From: NCEH01 sp002257205
GTDB taxonomy: Bacteria; Pseudomonadota; Alphaproteobacteria; Rhizobiales; Xanthobacteraceae
Reading direction: 5' to 3' (one strand)
NCBI RefSeq assembly: GCF_043195105.1
Contig: NZ_JBAFWO010000016.1
DNA length: 58,756 bases
Shown here: in pieces, positions 42,492 through 50,810 of the stretch
Numbering within the stretch: position 1 is the stretch's first letter
How the letters are laid out: the number at the start of each line of letters is the position of its first letter
The notes under the pieces: generated by a model
What the model was told of the DNA's origin: nothing
The model's input: only the letters and a program-made list of their open reading frames with translations
Databases searched by the model: none
Position numbers and translations under genes: made by a program

Positions 42492-44341
42492 CATGCACCT
42501 GTGCGTACCTGAGTGCCTTCTCCAGGGGACGTCTGTTCCGCTAGCTCGGTGAGTTCGCTTTCTTCGAGAGTCTCTTTTTCGAGCAGCGTCCGGGCCACCC
42601 GGTCCAATGACTCGCGTCGCTGCTGCAACAGGCTGACGCTCCTTGCGAAGGCTTCTTCCACGATGCGCTTCACCTCTTCGTCAATTTCGGCGGCCGTCTT
42701 CTCAGAGTAGGAGCGTTCCTCCGGACCGTAGTAGGGCTGATCGGTTCCAATAAATGAGCGGCGGTCCTTTTCAAGAGCCACGTGGCCGAGTCTTTCGGTC
42801 ATGCCATATCGCGTGACGATGGCGCGCGCGATATCAGTGACCTTGGCCAGATCGTCGGCGGCACCCGTTGAAAGGTGGCCGTAGATGATGTGCTCGGCAG
42901 CCCGTCCGCCGAGCAATACCGCCATCTTGTTCTCCAACTCTTCGCGGGTCATCAAGAAGCGATCCTCGGTCGGGCGCTGTATCGTGTACCCAAGGGCGCC
43001 CACCCCTCGTGGAATTATCGAGACCTTGTGCACCGGATCGACCCCAGCCAGCGCCATGGCGACCAGCGCGTGGCCTGTCTCGTGATAGGCGACGATCTCG
43101 CGTTCTCTCGGGTTGAGGAGCCGGTTGCGCTTCTCTAACCCTGCAACGATGCGTTCGACGGCGTTGTTGAAGTCTTCCATGCTCACTGCATCGGCTTTGC
43201 GCCGGGTTGCCAGCAGCGTCGCCTCATTTACGAGGTTGGCCAGATCGGCTCCGGTGAAACCGGGCGAGAGCGCGGCGATCTTATCCGCGTCAACGTCGGG
43301 CGCGAGCTTGGCTTTCTTCAGGTGCACGTTCAGGATCTGGATACGGCCGGCCTTGTCAGGCCGGTCCACCAAGACCTGGCGGTCAAAGCGGCCGGCGCGC
43401 AGCAGAGCAGGGTCAAGGATTTCCGGGCGGTTGGTCGCTGCCAAAAGAACGAGACCGGTCGACGAGTCGAAACCGTCGAGCTCGACCAGCAACTGGTTAA
43501 GCGTCTGTTCTTTCTCGTCGTGGCCACCCACAAGCGGTCCGAGACCCCGCGCGCGGCCGAGCGCGTCGAGTTCATCGATAAAGATGATCGCGGGCGCCTT
43601 GGCACGCGCCTGCTCGAACAGATCGCGCACCCGCGCTGCGCCTACGCCGACGAACATCTCGACGAACTCAGAACCTGAGATGGAGAAGAAGGGCACGCCG
43701 GCCTCGCCGGCCACGGCCTTAGCCAGCAGCGTTTTACCCGTTCCAGGCGGACCGACAAGCAGCACGCCCTTCGGCATGCGTCCGCCAAGCCGGCCGTACC
43801 CGCGGGGATCTCTTAGGAAGTCGATGATCTCCTTGAGTTCATCTTTGGCCTCATCGACGCCGGCGACGTCCTCGAAGGTGACGCCGGTGTCCTTCTCGAC
43901 ATAGATTTTTGCTCTGGACTTGCCGATCTGCATCAGCCCACCACCGATGCCGCCACCCACCCGTTTGAGCATGAACATCCAGATGCCAAGAAAGATTACG
44001 ACCGGGACAACCCAGGACAGGAGGTCTCGCAGGAACGTGCTCTCGATCTGGCCGCTGACGACGGTACCGTGCTGCTGAAGGTCGCGGGCAAGGTCGGGCT
44101 CGACGCGCGTCGTGATGAAGAAGGATCGGCCCTCGACGGGCTCCTTGAAACGCCCTTGGATAAACCGGTCCGATACTGCCACCTCTGCGATCCTACCATC
44201 GCGAACATAAGTCTCAAATTGACTGTAGGGAATTTGAGCAACTTGAGTGGCGGTCGCGTAAAGGTACTGAAACGCCATCAGTAAAAAGAACGCGCCGATC
44301 CAGTACCAAATATTGAACTGGGTCTTCCTGTCCATCTCCAT
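42488..44341 (-). CDS. ftsH: FtsH-type membrane AAA protease
   Basis: 617 residues. Two N-terminal membrane helices (IWYWIGAFFLLMAFQYLY and LSWVVPVVIFLGIWMFML) flank a periplasmic part. The AAA module follows (Walker A VGPPGTGKT, Walker B IIFIDELDALGR, SRH region NRPEILDPALLRAGRFDRQ), then the zinc protease site HETGH at about 420-424. It degrades membrane and unfolded proteins. It starts 14 bases after the DegP stop, so degP and ftsH form one unit. The first codons are uncertain (44341 or 44335). This is likely an extra copy beside the chromosomal ftsH, as in stress-tolerance loci. Confidence 0.95.
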   Translation of the reverse strand: MEMDRKTQFNIWYWIGAFFLLMAFQYLYATATQVAQIPYSQFETYVRDGRIAEVAVSDRFIQGRFKEPVEGRSFFITTRVEPDLARDLQQHGTVVSGQIESTFLRDLLSWVVPVVIFLGIWMFMLKRVGGGIGGGLMQIGKSRAKIYVEKDTGVTFEDVAGVDEAKDELKEIIDFLRDPRGYGRLGGRMPKGVLLVGPPGTGKTLLAKAVAGEAGVPFFSISGSEFVEMFVGVGAARVRDLFEQARAKAPAIIFIDELDALGRARGLGPLVGGHDEKEQTLNQLLVELDGFDSSTGLVLLAATNRPEILDPALLRAGRFDRQVLVDRPDKAGRIQILNVHLKKAKLAPDVDADKIAALSPGFTGADLANLVNEATLLATRRKADAVSMEDFNNAVERIVAGLEKRNRLLNPREREIVAYHETGHALVAMALAGVDPVHKVSIIPRGVGALGYTIQRPTEDRFLMTREELENKMAVLLGGRAAEHIIYGHLSTGAADDLAKVTDIARAIVTRYGMTERLGHVALEKDRRSFIGTDQPYYGPEERSYSEKTAAEIDEEVKRIVEEAFARSVSLLQQRRESLDRVARTLLEKETLEESELTELAEQTSPGEGTQVRTGAC

Positions 44342-44355
44342 TCAGTGCGCTCCAA

Positions 44356-45738
44356 TTACCTGATGATCAGAAGCATACGCGCGCCGTTGCGTACAAGTTC
44401 AACGGCGAGGGTGCTCTTCCGATCGGCGGTCCAGCGACGGACATCATTGATCGATGTCACCGGCGTGCGATTGATCGCCAAAATCATGTCTCCGCGCATC
44501 AGACCAGCGCGCGCGGCCCGGCTTCCCGGAGCGACGCTCTCCACGACAACCCCTCCTGCGCCAACGTCCCGCGCCTCCTCGGCGGAGGCGTTTCGCAAGT
44601 TTGCCCCATCAAAAGGCGTTCCAGTCAATTGCGACGAGGCCCGCTGCGCTCCTTCGATCCGCACACTGATGTCGTGCCTACCGTCATTTCGCACGACCGA
44701 CAGCCTGACGTTCGAGCCGGCAGGTGTGAGGCCGATCCGGTTACGCAAGTCTGTGGAGCTGTGAAGGGCACGGCCGTCTACAGCGGTCACGACATCCCCA
44801 ACCTTCAAACCGGCATGTTCGGCCGGCGACCCCGCCTCAATATTGCTGATCACCGCTCCGCGCAGGTCCCCGAGGCCAAGCGCCTCCGCGAGATCGGGGG
44901 TTACATCCTGAATGCCGATGCCTATCCTACCGCGACGGACCTCGCCATGGTCGATCAGCTGGTTCATCACAGCCAGCGCCATGTTGCTTGGCACGGCGAA
45001 ACCTATGCCAACGTTGCCACCGGCGGGACTCAGGATTGCTGTGTTGATTCCGGCGAGCTTGCCGTCGAGCGTAATTAGCGCACCTCCCGAGTTTCCCGGA
45101 TTGATCGAAGCGTCCGTCTGGATGAAATCCTCATAGCCCTCATTGTTAATCCCACTGCGCCCAAGGGCGCTGACGATGCCGGACGTCACCGTCTGACCGA
45201 GGCCAAACGGATTACCAATGGCGACAACGTAATCGCCGACTTTGAGACGATCGGAGTCGGCTATCTCCAAGGATACGAGGTTTCGGCTCTCCACCTTGAG
45301 AAGGGCAATGTCCGTGGCCTGATCGGATCCGACAAGCTCGGCACGGAGTCGGCGGCCATCCTTGAGCGTCACCGTGATTTGGCCAGCATTATCCACCACG
45401 TGGTGATTGGTGATGACATAACCCTTGCTGGCGTCCACGATCACGCCCGACCCTGCGCTCATGCGCTGCTGGGCCGGCGGCTGATCCGGAAGGTCAAAGT
45501 ACCGTCGAAAGAATGGATCGTTGTAGAGTGGGTTGGAGGCGGTCGGCGTTTCCGAGATGACGGAGATATTGACCACCGCCGGGGTAACGCGTTCTAGCAA
45601 CGGCGCGAGCGTAGGGAGTTGCCCTGCCAATCCGGGAACGACCTGTCCAAAGGCGCTAGGGGGAATGCCCACCGCGGCTACGAAGATCGTAAAGAGAACA
45701 ATGATCGACCGATGTACGATTGTGACTCTCTTGCTCAT
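44356..45738 (-). CDS. degP: DegP/HtrA-type periplasmic serine protease
   Basis: About 460 residues: signal-peptide-like start (VTIVHRSIIVLFTIFVAAVGIPPSAFGQ), trypsin-like domain with the His of TNHHVVD (near 110), Asp of TDIALLKV (near 140) and Ser of GNSGGAL (near 217), followed by two PDZ domains (GRIGIGIQDVTPDLAEALGLGDLRGAVI and GAGGVVVESVAPGSRAARAGLMRGDMILAINRTPV). It degrades and protects periplasmic proteins under heat. The ATG at 45738 has GGGGGAA upstream; 45750 is the alternative. ftsH follows after 14 bases. Confidence 0.94.
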   Translation of the reverse strand: MSKRVTIVHRSIIVLFTIFVAAVGIPPSAFGQVVPGLAGQLPTLAPLLERVTPAVVNISVISETPTASNPLYNDPFFRRYFDLPDQPPAQQRMSAGSGVIVDASKGYVITNHHVVDNAGQITVTLKDGRRLRAELVGSDQATDIALLKVESRNLVSLEIADSDRLKVGDYVVAIGNPFGLGQTVTSGIVSALGRSGINNEGYEDFIQTDASINPGNSGGALITLDGKLAGINTAILSPAGGNVGIGFAVPSNMALAVMNQLIDHGEVRRGRIGIGIQDVTPDLAEALGLGDLRGAVISNIEAGSPAEHAGLKVGDVVTAVDGRALHSSTDLRNRIGLTPAGSNVRLSVVRNDGRHDISVRIEGAQRASSQLTGTPFDGANLRNASAEEARDVGAGGVVVESVAPGSRAARAGLMRGDMILAINRTPVTSINDVRRWTADRKSTLAVELVRNGARMLLIIR

Positions 45739-45845
45739 GAATTCCCCCATGATAGCTCAACGACCGATTTCGTCCTTTCCGCTTACGGTCAGACGGGACG
45801 CCTGAAGCTCGGCCCGGAATGAACCCGGCCGAGCTTGGCAATTCG

Positions 45846-46211
45846 TCATACAGCGGACCAAGTACGGTTGTGGGCAAACCAGATGCAGGCGCCCGAAACC
45901 AACGCCACCACGACGCCTGCGATTACGTGGGCCCACATGGCGGGCGTCAGGGCCGAGAACCCAAGGGCCCATGGCGCCACGAGTGCCCACAGGCCAGCCA
46001 CCCCGTTGATCCACTCCTCGGCCTCGTGGAACGCAAAAAGGGCTGAAACCGCGATCACCGAGATTGCTGCGCCGATGACCCAGGCATTCCAGGCGGCATA
46101 GGCATCAGAGGTGAAGCCTAGATACCAGGGCGACAGCAGAAGACCGAGACCGGCAACGAGACTAATGATATCGAAGGCCCGCGGGCCTTTTAAAGACACC
46201 GATTTCACCAT
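45846..46211 (-). CDS. SPW-repeat membrane protein
   Basis: 121 residues with four membrane segments arranged as two similar halves, each with a signature (LLLSPWYLGF and LVAPWALGF). This is the SPW repeat family of unknown function. It occupies the place where other stress-tolerance loci have the small membrane protein HdeD, but it is a different family. It lies upstream of degP, in the same direction, 95 to 107 bases away. Confidence 0.87.
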   Translation of the reverse strand: MVKSVSLKGPRAFDIISLVAGLGLLLSPWYLGFTSDAYAAWNAWVIGAAISVIAVSALFAFHEAEEWINGVAGLWALVAPWALGFSALTPAMWAHVIAGVVVALVSGACIWFAHNRTWSAV

Positions 46212-46294
46212 TGGTTATTCCTCCTTGTTGGTTGGATCCATCATGCGCAGATCGTTAAATGCCCCACCGAAAAGTGATCCCGCGATGACGATCA

Positions 46295-46597
46295 TCAATG
46301 AACGTTCCAGCCACGAGAGACCGCTGCAGTGGCCGCGCGGGCAGGGAGCTGGTGTCGGGCCGGCGACGGCAGCGACCGCGCGGCGTCGCGGTCAAGCTGG
46401 CAGAGGTCAAGCTCGTCCCTCGTGAAGACGCCGGCCGCGATCTCTTGCAGTGCGAGGTCGACGATGTCCGTGGTGGGCCGCTCGAGCCGAGGGTCGCTCC
46501 CCGTCTTGAGCGCCCTGCTCCGCGCTGCGGCGACGACCGTCAGCGCGAAGCGATTCCGCAAGACCTTCTCGCAATCGAAGACGACGAATGGGTCCAT
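46295..46597 (-). CDS. RNA polymerase omega subunit-like protein
   Basis: 100 residues. DPFVVFDCEKVLRNRFALTVVAAARSRALKTGSDPRL, then TTDIVDLALQEIAAGVFTRDEL, follows the RpoZ pattern (V-x-x-NRF-x-L-V-x-x-AA-x-RAR, then ALxEIA). RpoZ helps the beta' subunit fold and shapes promoter choice. A second, divergent omega on a plasmid could change sigma use under stress. The gene starts nine bases after the NDUFS4-like gene, so the two are an operon. The C-terminal 30 residues are not conserved and differ from housekeeping RpoZ. Confidence 0.8.
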   Translation of the reverse strand: MDPFVVFDCEKVLRNRFALTVVAAARSRALKTGSDPRLERPTTDIVDLALQEIAAGVFTRDELDLCQLDRDAARSLPSPARHQLPARAATAAVSRGWNVH

Positions 46598-46606
46598 GGT
46601 CGCACC

Positions 46607-47344
46607 TCACGCCACCTTTCGTGTCGCGCGAGCATCGTTCGCAGCGACCCGACGTTCGAGCGCAAGCAACGCCTGTTCGACCTCATCAAGCCGCGTCGGG
46701 CGATTGTTCTCGGGCATACCCTCGTTGGTCGCCAGATCGATCAAGTACTCGGTGTAGGCCCAGTTCATCAGAATCGATCGTTTGGCCTCTAGCGACAGCG
46801 CGGCGTCAGCCAAGACATCCATTGGCGACGCCCATGTTTCCGGACCTGCAGGATCGTTCCGATTCGCGGCGCCCTCCAGAGCCTGTCCGTACTTTCGCTG
46901 CAGGTGCGACAACCCAAGCTTCGCCAGCGTCGCGTCGGAGAAGGGATGGTTTATGTGCGCCCCTGGCGTGCTCGTATGCCGGGGGGCCTGCCGCCCTCTC
47001 TCGATGACGTATGACAAGCCTTCCCGCTCCGCGTAATGAACCGCAGATTTCAGAGTTGGAAAGCTGAGCTCGACCTGCGTCAGTGTATCGTCACTGCCGG
47101 TCCAGCCCATGAGGGGCTCGATGAAAGGCGCGCTCCGCGGCTCGAAGCGCAGCTTCCAGCCTCTCGTGCGAGCCGTTCCCGACGTCATCACCGAGCGGGA
47201 CGGCTTGTAGATGTGCGCAACCGCGTCTTCAGGGAACAACGAGCGCCCCATCGATGGTGGCGACGTGCGGTTGTCGTTAGAGAACTGTGACCGCGTCGGT
47301 CCAACAGATCCAGCATTCAGGGTGTGTCTGATATTCTCCGTCAT
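46607..47344 (-). CDS. NDUFS4-like (complex I accessory) domain fused to a small helical domain
   Basis: 245 residues. The middle part (AHIYKPSRSVMTSGTARTRGWKLRFEPRSAPFIEPLMGWTGSDDTLTQVELSFPTLKSAVHYAEREGLSYVI) is the ETC_C1_NDUFS4 fold, normally an accessory part of respiratory complex I. The C-terminal part (PMDVLADAALSLEAKRSILMNWAYTEYLIDLA) is a domain also seen in the gene at 30361. A fusion of both is unusual. The ATG at 47344 has a GGGAGGG site; the omega-like gene follows nine bases later. A role in protecting or remodelling complex I under stress is speculation. Confidence 0.82.
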   Translation of the reverse strand: MTENIRHTLNAGSVGPTRSQFSNDNRTSPPSMGRSLFPEDAVAHIYKPSRSVMTSGTARTRGWKLRFEPRSAPFIEPLMGWTGSDDTLTQVELSFPTLKSAVHYAEREGLSYVIERGRQAPRHTSTPGAHINHPFSDATLAKLGLSHLQRKYGQALEGAANRNDPAGPETWASPMDVLADAALSLEAKRSILMNWAYTEYLIDLATNEGMPENNRPTRLDEVEQALLALERRVAANDARATRKVA

Positions 47345-47416
47345 TGCTATCCCTCCCAATTTGGCGAAGGATCGCGTCGGTGGCGGCCTGCTGGCCCACC
47401 ACCTACGCGATATGCG

Positions 47417-47923
47417 TTAGCTCTTGATCGCGATACGCTTCACCTGCGACTGGGCCTTGGCGCTCTTGGGGAGGACGATGCTCAGCACACCGCTCTTGAA
47501 GCGCGCGTCGATCTTGTCCTCCTCGACCTCAACCCCGAGGGGGATGCGGCGCTCGAAACGTCCATAAAAGCGTTCGGAGAACTGTTTCTCCTTGTCCTCG
47601 GTCTCGGAACGCTTCTCGCCTTTCAGTGTCAGCACGCCGTCATCGATCAGAACCTCGACGTCCTTCTCCTCAAGGCCAGGGATCTCGGCGGTCACCTTGA
47701 TCTCCTTGTCAGTTTCGGAGATTTCGACGCTCGGCCAAGCACCGGCGAAAGACGACAACGAACCAAGCGCCGGCAACCGGCTGTCAAAGCCGCGAAAAAC
47801 GTCGTCGAACAGTCGGTTCACCTCGCGATGGAGGGACAGGAACGGATTGCGATCATCGTCGCGATAAACGGAAGGGGTCTGACTATTGTTGCGGCCCCAA
47901 GGGATCAAGTCACGGACACTCAT
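47417..47923 (-). CDS. Small heat-shock protein Hsp20 (classical type)
   Basis: 168 residues. It starts MSVRDLIPWGRNN, with FLSLHREVNRLFDDVFRGF and the alpha-crystallin domain PSVEISETDKEIKVTAEIPGLEEKDVEVLIDDGVLTLKGEKRSE, FYGRFERRIPLGVEVEEDKIDARFKSGVLSIVLPKS. It holds unfolding proteins. AAAGGAGAAGAACC precedes the ATG at 47923. It lies 95 bases after the hsp20 at 48019 and may share its transcript; a hairpin between them could slow that. Confidence 0.94.
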   Translation of the reverse strand: MSVRDLIPWGRNNSQTPSVYRDDDRNPFLSLHREVNRLFDDVFRGFDSRLPALGSLSSFAGAWPSVEISETDKEIKVTAEIPGLEEKDVEVLIDDGVLTLKGEKRSETEDKEKQFSERFYGRFERRIPLGVEVEEDKIDARFKSGVLSIVLPKSAKAQSQVKRIAIKS

Positions 47924-48018
47924 GGTTCTTCTCCTTTCTGTTCATTAGTTGGCAAAATCCTCCCGCGGACGCCGGCCGCGCTGGCCGACGCCACGGAGTC
48001 ACCACACTGGCGGACGCT

Positions 48019-48498
48019 TTAGGCGGCCAGTCGCTCGGGCTCAGCCTGCCCGACGTTAACCCTCGCCATATTGTCGCTGGTCGCGATGGCGATGCGGCGC
48101 GGCTTCATCTCGTCTGGAATTTCGCGCTGCAGGTTAATGGTCAGCAGACCGTTGACGAGGCTGGCGTCTACGACCTTCACGTAGTCAGCGAGCTCAAAGC
48201 GGCGCTGGAAGGTCCTTGCGGCAATACCGCGATGCAGGTACTGCGCACTCTGGTCCTCGCCGGACTTCTGTCCCGCCACCGTGAGCATATTCCGCTCCTG
48301 CGTGATGGTCAGTTCGTCTTCGGTGAATCCAGCCACCGCCATCTCGATGCGGTAATCGTCGTCACCCGCCTTGACGATGTCGTAGGGCGGCCAACCATCG
48401 AGAGTCGCGACGCGACTGGCATTTTCAAGGGTATTAAGCATTCGGTCAAAGCCGACGCTCGACCGAAAGAGGGGAGACAGATCAAACGCGGTGCTCAT
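48019..48498 (-). CDS. Small heat-shock protein, IbpA-type Hsp20, with ROSE hairpin
   Basis: 159 residues: SPLFRSSVGFDRMLNTLENAS, GWPPYDIVKAGDDDYRIEMAVAGFTEDELTITQERNMLTVAGQ, RFELADYVKVVDASLVNGLLTINLQREIPDEMKPRRIAI. It is the closest relative in this window of the Hsp20 at 29797. Both genes carry the same hairpin over the ribosome binding site. A CTTGAA sits about 130 bases upstream (48628-48633 on this strand) and could be an RpoH -35, with a weak -10 ACTAAAT. Confidence 0.93.
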   Translation of the reverse strand: MSTAFDLSPLFRSSVGFDRMLNTLENASRVATLDGWPPYDIVKAGDDDYRIEMAVAGFTEDELTITQERNMLTVAGQKSGEDQSAQYLHRGIAARTFQRRFELADYVKVVDASLVNGLLTINLQREIPDEMKPRRIAIATSDNMARVNVGQAEPERLAA

Positions 48499-48500
48499 AG

Positions 48501-48525
48501 CCACATTCTCCTTTGAGCAACATGG
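48501..48525 (-). promoter_or_regulatory. ROSE-type RNA thermometer hairpin
   Basis: On the minus strand CCATGTTGCTCAAAGGAGAATGTGG masks the ribosome binding site GGAGAA. TTGCT faces it, and the CCA/TGG base closes the stem. 20 of 25 positions are the same as at 29770-29794, and both are followed by CTATGAG. Confidence 0.78.
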
Positions 48526-48660
48526 ATACAAGTTCAGTTCCGGATCGAGGCGACTTCGGCCCCTCGATCCCAACCGGCCCCGATAGTGGCGACCGGCGTT
48601 TGGTGATTTAGTTCAGCCTGTTACGGGTTCAAGGGGTGCACTGTCCTGATTTGCCCCCGC

Positions 48661-49098
48661 TCATGCTGCGAGGCGCTCGACCCACCCGCGTAGCGCTGGC
48701 GCGTCCGTCAACCCGGCCTGCCGCGCCACCACCTTGCCCTCCCGGAAGGCCAGCAAAGCAGGAATTCCCTGGATGCCATAGCGCCTTGCAGCCTGGGGAT
48801 TTTCGTCAACATTTACCTTGGCGAACCGAACGCGCGGCTCAATCGATTTCGTAGTCTGGGCGTAGACCGGCGCCATCGCACGACAAGGGCCGCACCAGGG
48901 AGCCCAGAAATCCACCACAATGGGAATGTCTGAATTCGCGACGTGCCTCTCCAATCGCTCGGAAGTTAGATCGATTGGAAGGCCCTGGAACAACTTAGCG
49001 TGGCAACGCCCACACTTTGCGGCCTCGGCCGGCCGATCGGTCGGCACGGCGTTGATACTGTCGCAGTTCGGGCATACGACCCGGCGTTTCTCCGTCAT
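48661..49098 (-). CDS. trxC: Thioredoxin, TrxC type with zinc-finger N-terminus
   Basis: 145 residues. Two CxxC pairs in the first 35 residues (CPNCD and CGRCH) form the zinc site of thioredoxin 2. The Trx fold follows with the active site WAPWCGPCRAMAP and GIQGIPALLAFREGK. It reduces disulfides, and its zinc finger can respond to oxidation. The start ATG 49098 is preceded by AGGAGACC. It is divergent from the peroxiredoxin gene, 178 bases apart, so both may share control. A thioredoxin is a regular member of the stress-tolerance loci. Confidence 0.94.
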   Translation of the reverse strand: MTEKRRVVCPNCDSINAVPTDRPAEAAKCGRCHAKLFQGLPIDLTSERLERHVANSDIPIVVDFWAPWCGPCRAMAPVYAQTTKSIEPRVRFAKVNVDENPQAARRYGIQGIPALLAFREGKVVARQAGLTDAPALRGWVERLAA

Positions 49099-49276
49099 CT
49101 TTGGTCTCCTTGCACAAGACGTCTTGCCTTCACACTTGGTCAGAAAATGCGTTGTTTCCTCGGGCAGCTTTATTGGCATGTGCCGTGGACCGCACTTATA
49201 TCGATGTCGTGGTGCCGGCGGACAACCACGGCACTTCGTCAACCAACGGAAAGGATCTAATTGAAGAGGTTTAGCT

Positions 49277-50008
49277 ATGGACAGCCACACTGGTCAGTTG
49301 AATGTCCGGCCGAGCCGTATTGAGCAGCTCGAAGCCGATTTCGCCGCACTCGCACCGAAGCTACCCGACGGCGCCGAAAGGAAGGCGCTTTCGCTGCTCC
49401 ACGGCATGGTTCAGGAGCTCTGGCGGGTCCAGACGTTAGGCAGCGGGAACCACTCCCGGTCGGGACCTACCATCGAGGACATTGTCGACCTCCATGAGCA
49501 CGCACCCGCGATGGAAGGTGACGCGCTCAACACCCCGCTTGCCGTGGGAGAACAAGCGCCCGACTTCGCGCTCCCTGATGCAAATGGTCGGACCGTGCGC
49601 TTGTCTGATTATAGAGGGCGTCGCGTCGTTCTCGCCTTCTATCCGCTCGACTGGAGCCCAGGCTGCAGTCGCCAGCTTGATCTCTATCAGCACGAGCTCG
49701 ATGAGTTCGGCAAACGTGGCGCCGACGTGGTCGGGATTTCCGTCGATAGCCTGTACAGCCACGGTGCCTGGGCGGCTGTGCGGGGCTTGACCTTCCCGCT
49801 GCTGGCCGACTTCAATCCGAAAGGGGATGTTGCCCGGCGTTATAAGGTCTGGCGCGAGGCTGACGGATTCTCTGAACGAGCCCTATACGTCATCGATGAG
49901 AATGGGGTCATTCGCCACTCTCAAGTGTCACCCAAACTCCAGCACGTGCCGGACATCTACGATCTGTTCGACGCGCTGGATCGGCTGGCGACCCCCAAGG
50001 CAGCTTGA
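49277..50008 (+). CDS. Peroxiredoxin (AhpC/TSA family) with N-terminal extension
   Basis: 243 residues. The peroxiredoxin domain (about 92-235) has GEQAPDFALPDANGRTVRLSDYRGRRVVLAFYPLDWSPGCSRQLDLYQ with the peroxidatic Cys in the PLDWSPGC loop, then VVGISVDSLYSHGAWAAVRGLTFPLLADFNPKGDVARRYKV. No clear resolving Cys follows, so it may be a 1-Cys type that needs thioredoxin or glutaredoxin. The first 90 residues are helical and charged (IEQLEADFAALAPKLPDGAERKALSLLHGMVQELW) and not part of the usual fold. The glutaredoxin gene follows 12 bases later. Confidence 0.92.
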   Translation: MDSHTGQLNVRPSRIEQLEADFAALAPKLPDGAERKALSLLHGMVQELWRVQTLGSGNHSRSGPTIEDIVDLHEHAPAMEGDALNTPLAVGEQAPDFALPDANGRTVRLSDYRGRRVVLAFYPLDWSPGCSRQLDLYQHELDEFGKRGADVVGISVDSLYSHGAWAAVRGLTFPLLADFNPKGDVARRYKVWREADGFSERALYVIDENGVIRHSQVSPKLQHVPDIYDLFDALDRLATPKAA

Positions 50009-50020
50009 GGAGGATGCACC

Positions 50021-50311
50021 ATGTATGCGTCGACGTACTCTCCTGTTCTTAGGCGGCCACAGACCGCAGATGTAGCGGTTTACGGCAGCAGATGGTGCGG
50101 CATTACCATGATGGTGCGCCGGCATCTCGATCGCGCCGGGGTACCCTATCGATTCATCGACTGGGAGGCCCATCCAGAAGCACGAAGTCAGCTCGAATGG
50201 ATCGCGGGTGGCCGGATCGGAAGCCCGACGGTCACGATCGGGGGCCAGGTCCTCGTCCAACCATCGTTGCGTGAACTGGATTGGGCCTTGAGCCGTGCCG
50301 GCTACCGTTGA
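50021..50311 (+). CDS. Glutaredoxin-like protein, monothiol active site
   Basis: 96 residues: VAVYGSRWCGITMMVRRHLDRAGVPYRFIDWEAHPEAR, GGRIGSPTVTIGGQVLVQPSLREL. The site WCGIT has one cysteine only, where classical glutaredoxins have CPYC. The TV-type cis-Pro region appears as SPTV. It probably recycles the upstream peroxiredoxin or handles glutathione-mixed disulfides. It forms an operon with that gene (12-base gap, GGAGGATG ribosome binding site). Confidence 0.9.
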   Translation: MYASTYSPVLRRPQTADVAVYGSRWCGITMMVRRHLDRAGVPYRFIDWEAHPEARSQLEWIAGGRIGSPTVTIGGQVLVQPSLRELDWALSRAGYR

Positions 50312-50471
50312 TCGGCGTTCTATCAAGCAGATCGGCAGCCGAGATCAAAGTCTCGGCTGCTCGGGCCGGGCGTTGCGCACATCGCAGTGGCGGTGCGTGA
50401 ATCGAAACGAAGGCGGAGCCAGCGATCTGTCGCCATCGGCTCGAAACAGACGTTGCGGGCGCCACGGGGCG

Positions 50472-50810
50472 TCAAGGACGACGACCGCGCTGCTTCAGGT
50501 GCTCCCGCGCCTCGCGTTCCCGGATCTCCTGTGCGGTCTCAAGACAGGCGAGCAGTTCCACATAGCTGGGCGTGGCACCCAGCGAGCTAAGGCTGACGCA
50601 ACGGGAGCGATCCCGCGCGTCGAACTTCGACCATGATGCCTTCAGGCTGTTGAGTGCCTCACGCTCGCGTTCGATGCATCGCTGCCGGTAGTCAGGTTCT
50701 TGAAGAAGCTCCGCGATCCCGCGACAGAAGCGCTCGGCGCTATAATTCGGTACGGGCCCTCCCGTCAGGACGACAAGCGACACGGCGGCTCCTTGGAGCA
50801 CAGACAGCAT
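50472..50810 (-). CDS. Hypothetical exported protein
   Basis: 112 residues. The first 22 (MLSVLQGAAVSLVVLTGGPVPN) look like a weak signal peptide. The mature part has four Cys (FCRGIAELL, RQRCIERER, RSRCVSLSS, LLACLETAQ) and reads PDYRQRCIEREREALNSLKASWSKFDARDRSRCVSLSSLGATPSYVELLACLE. This suggests a small periplasmic helical protein with two disulfides. I know no function. It is convergent with the glutaredoxin gene. Confidence 0.65.
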   Translation of the reverse strand: MLSVLQGAAVSLVVLTGGPVPNYSAERFCRGIAELLQEPDYRQRCIEREREALNSLKASWSKFDARDRSRCVSLSSLGATPSYVELLACLETAQEIREREAREHLKQRGRRP

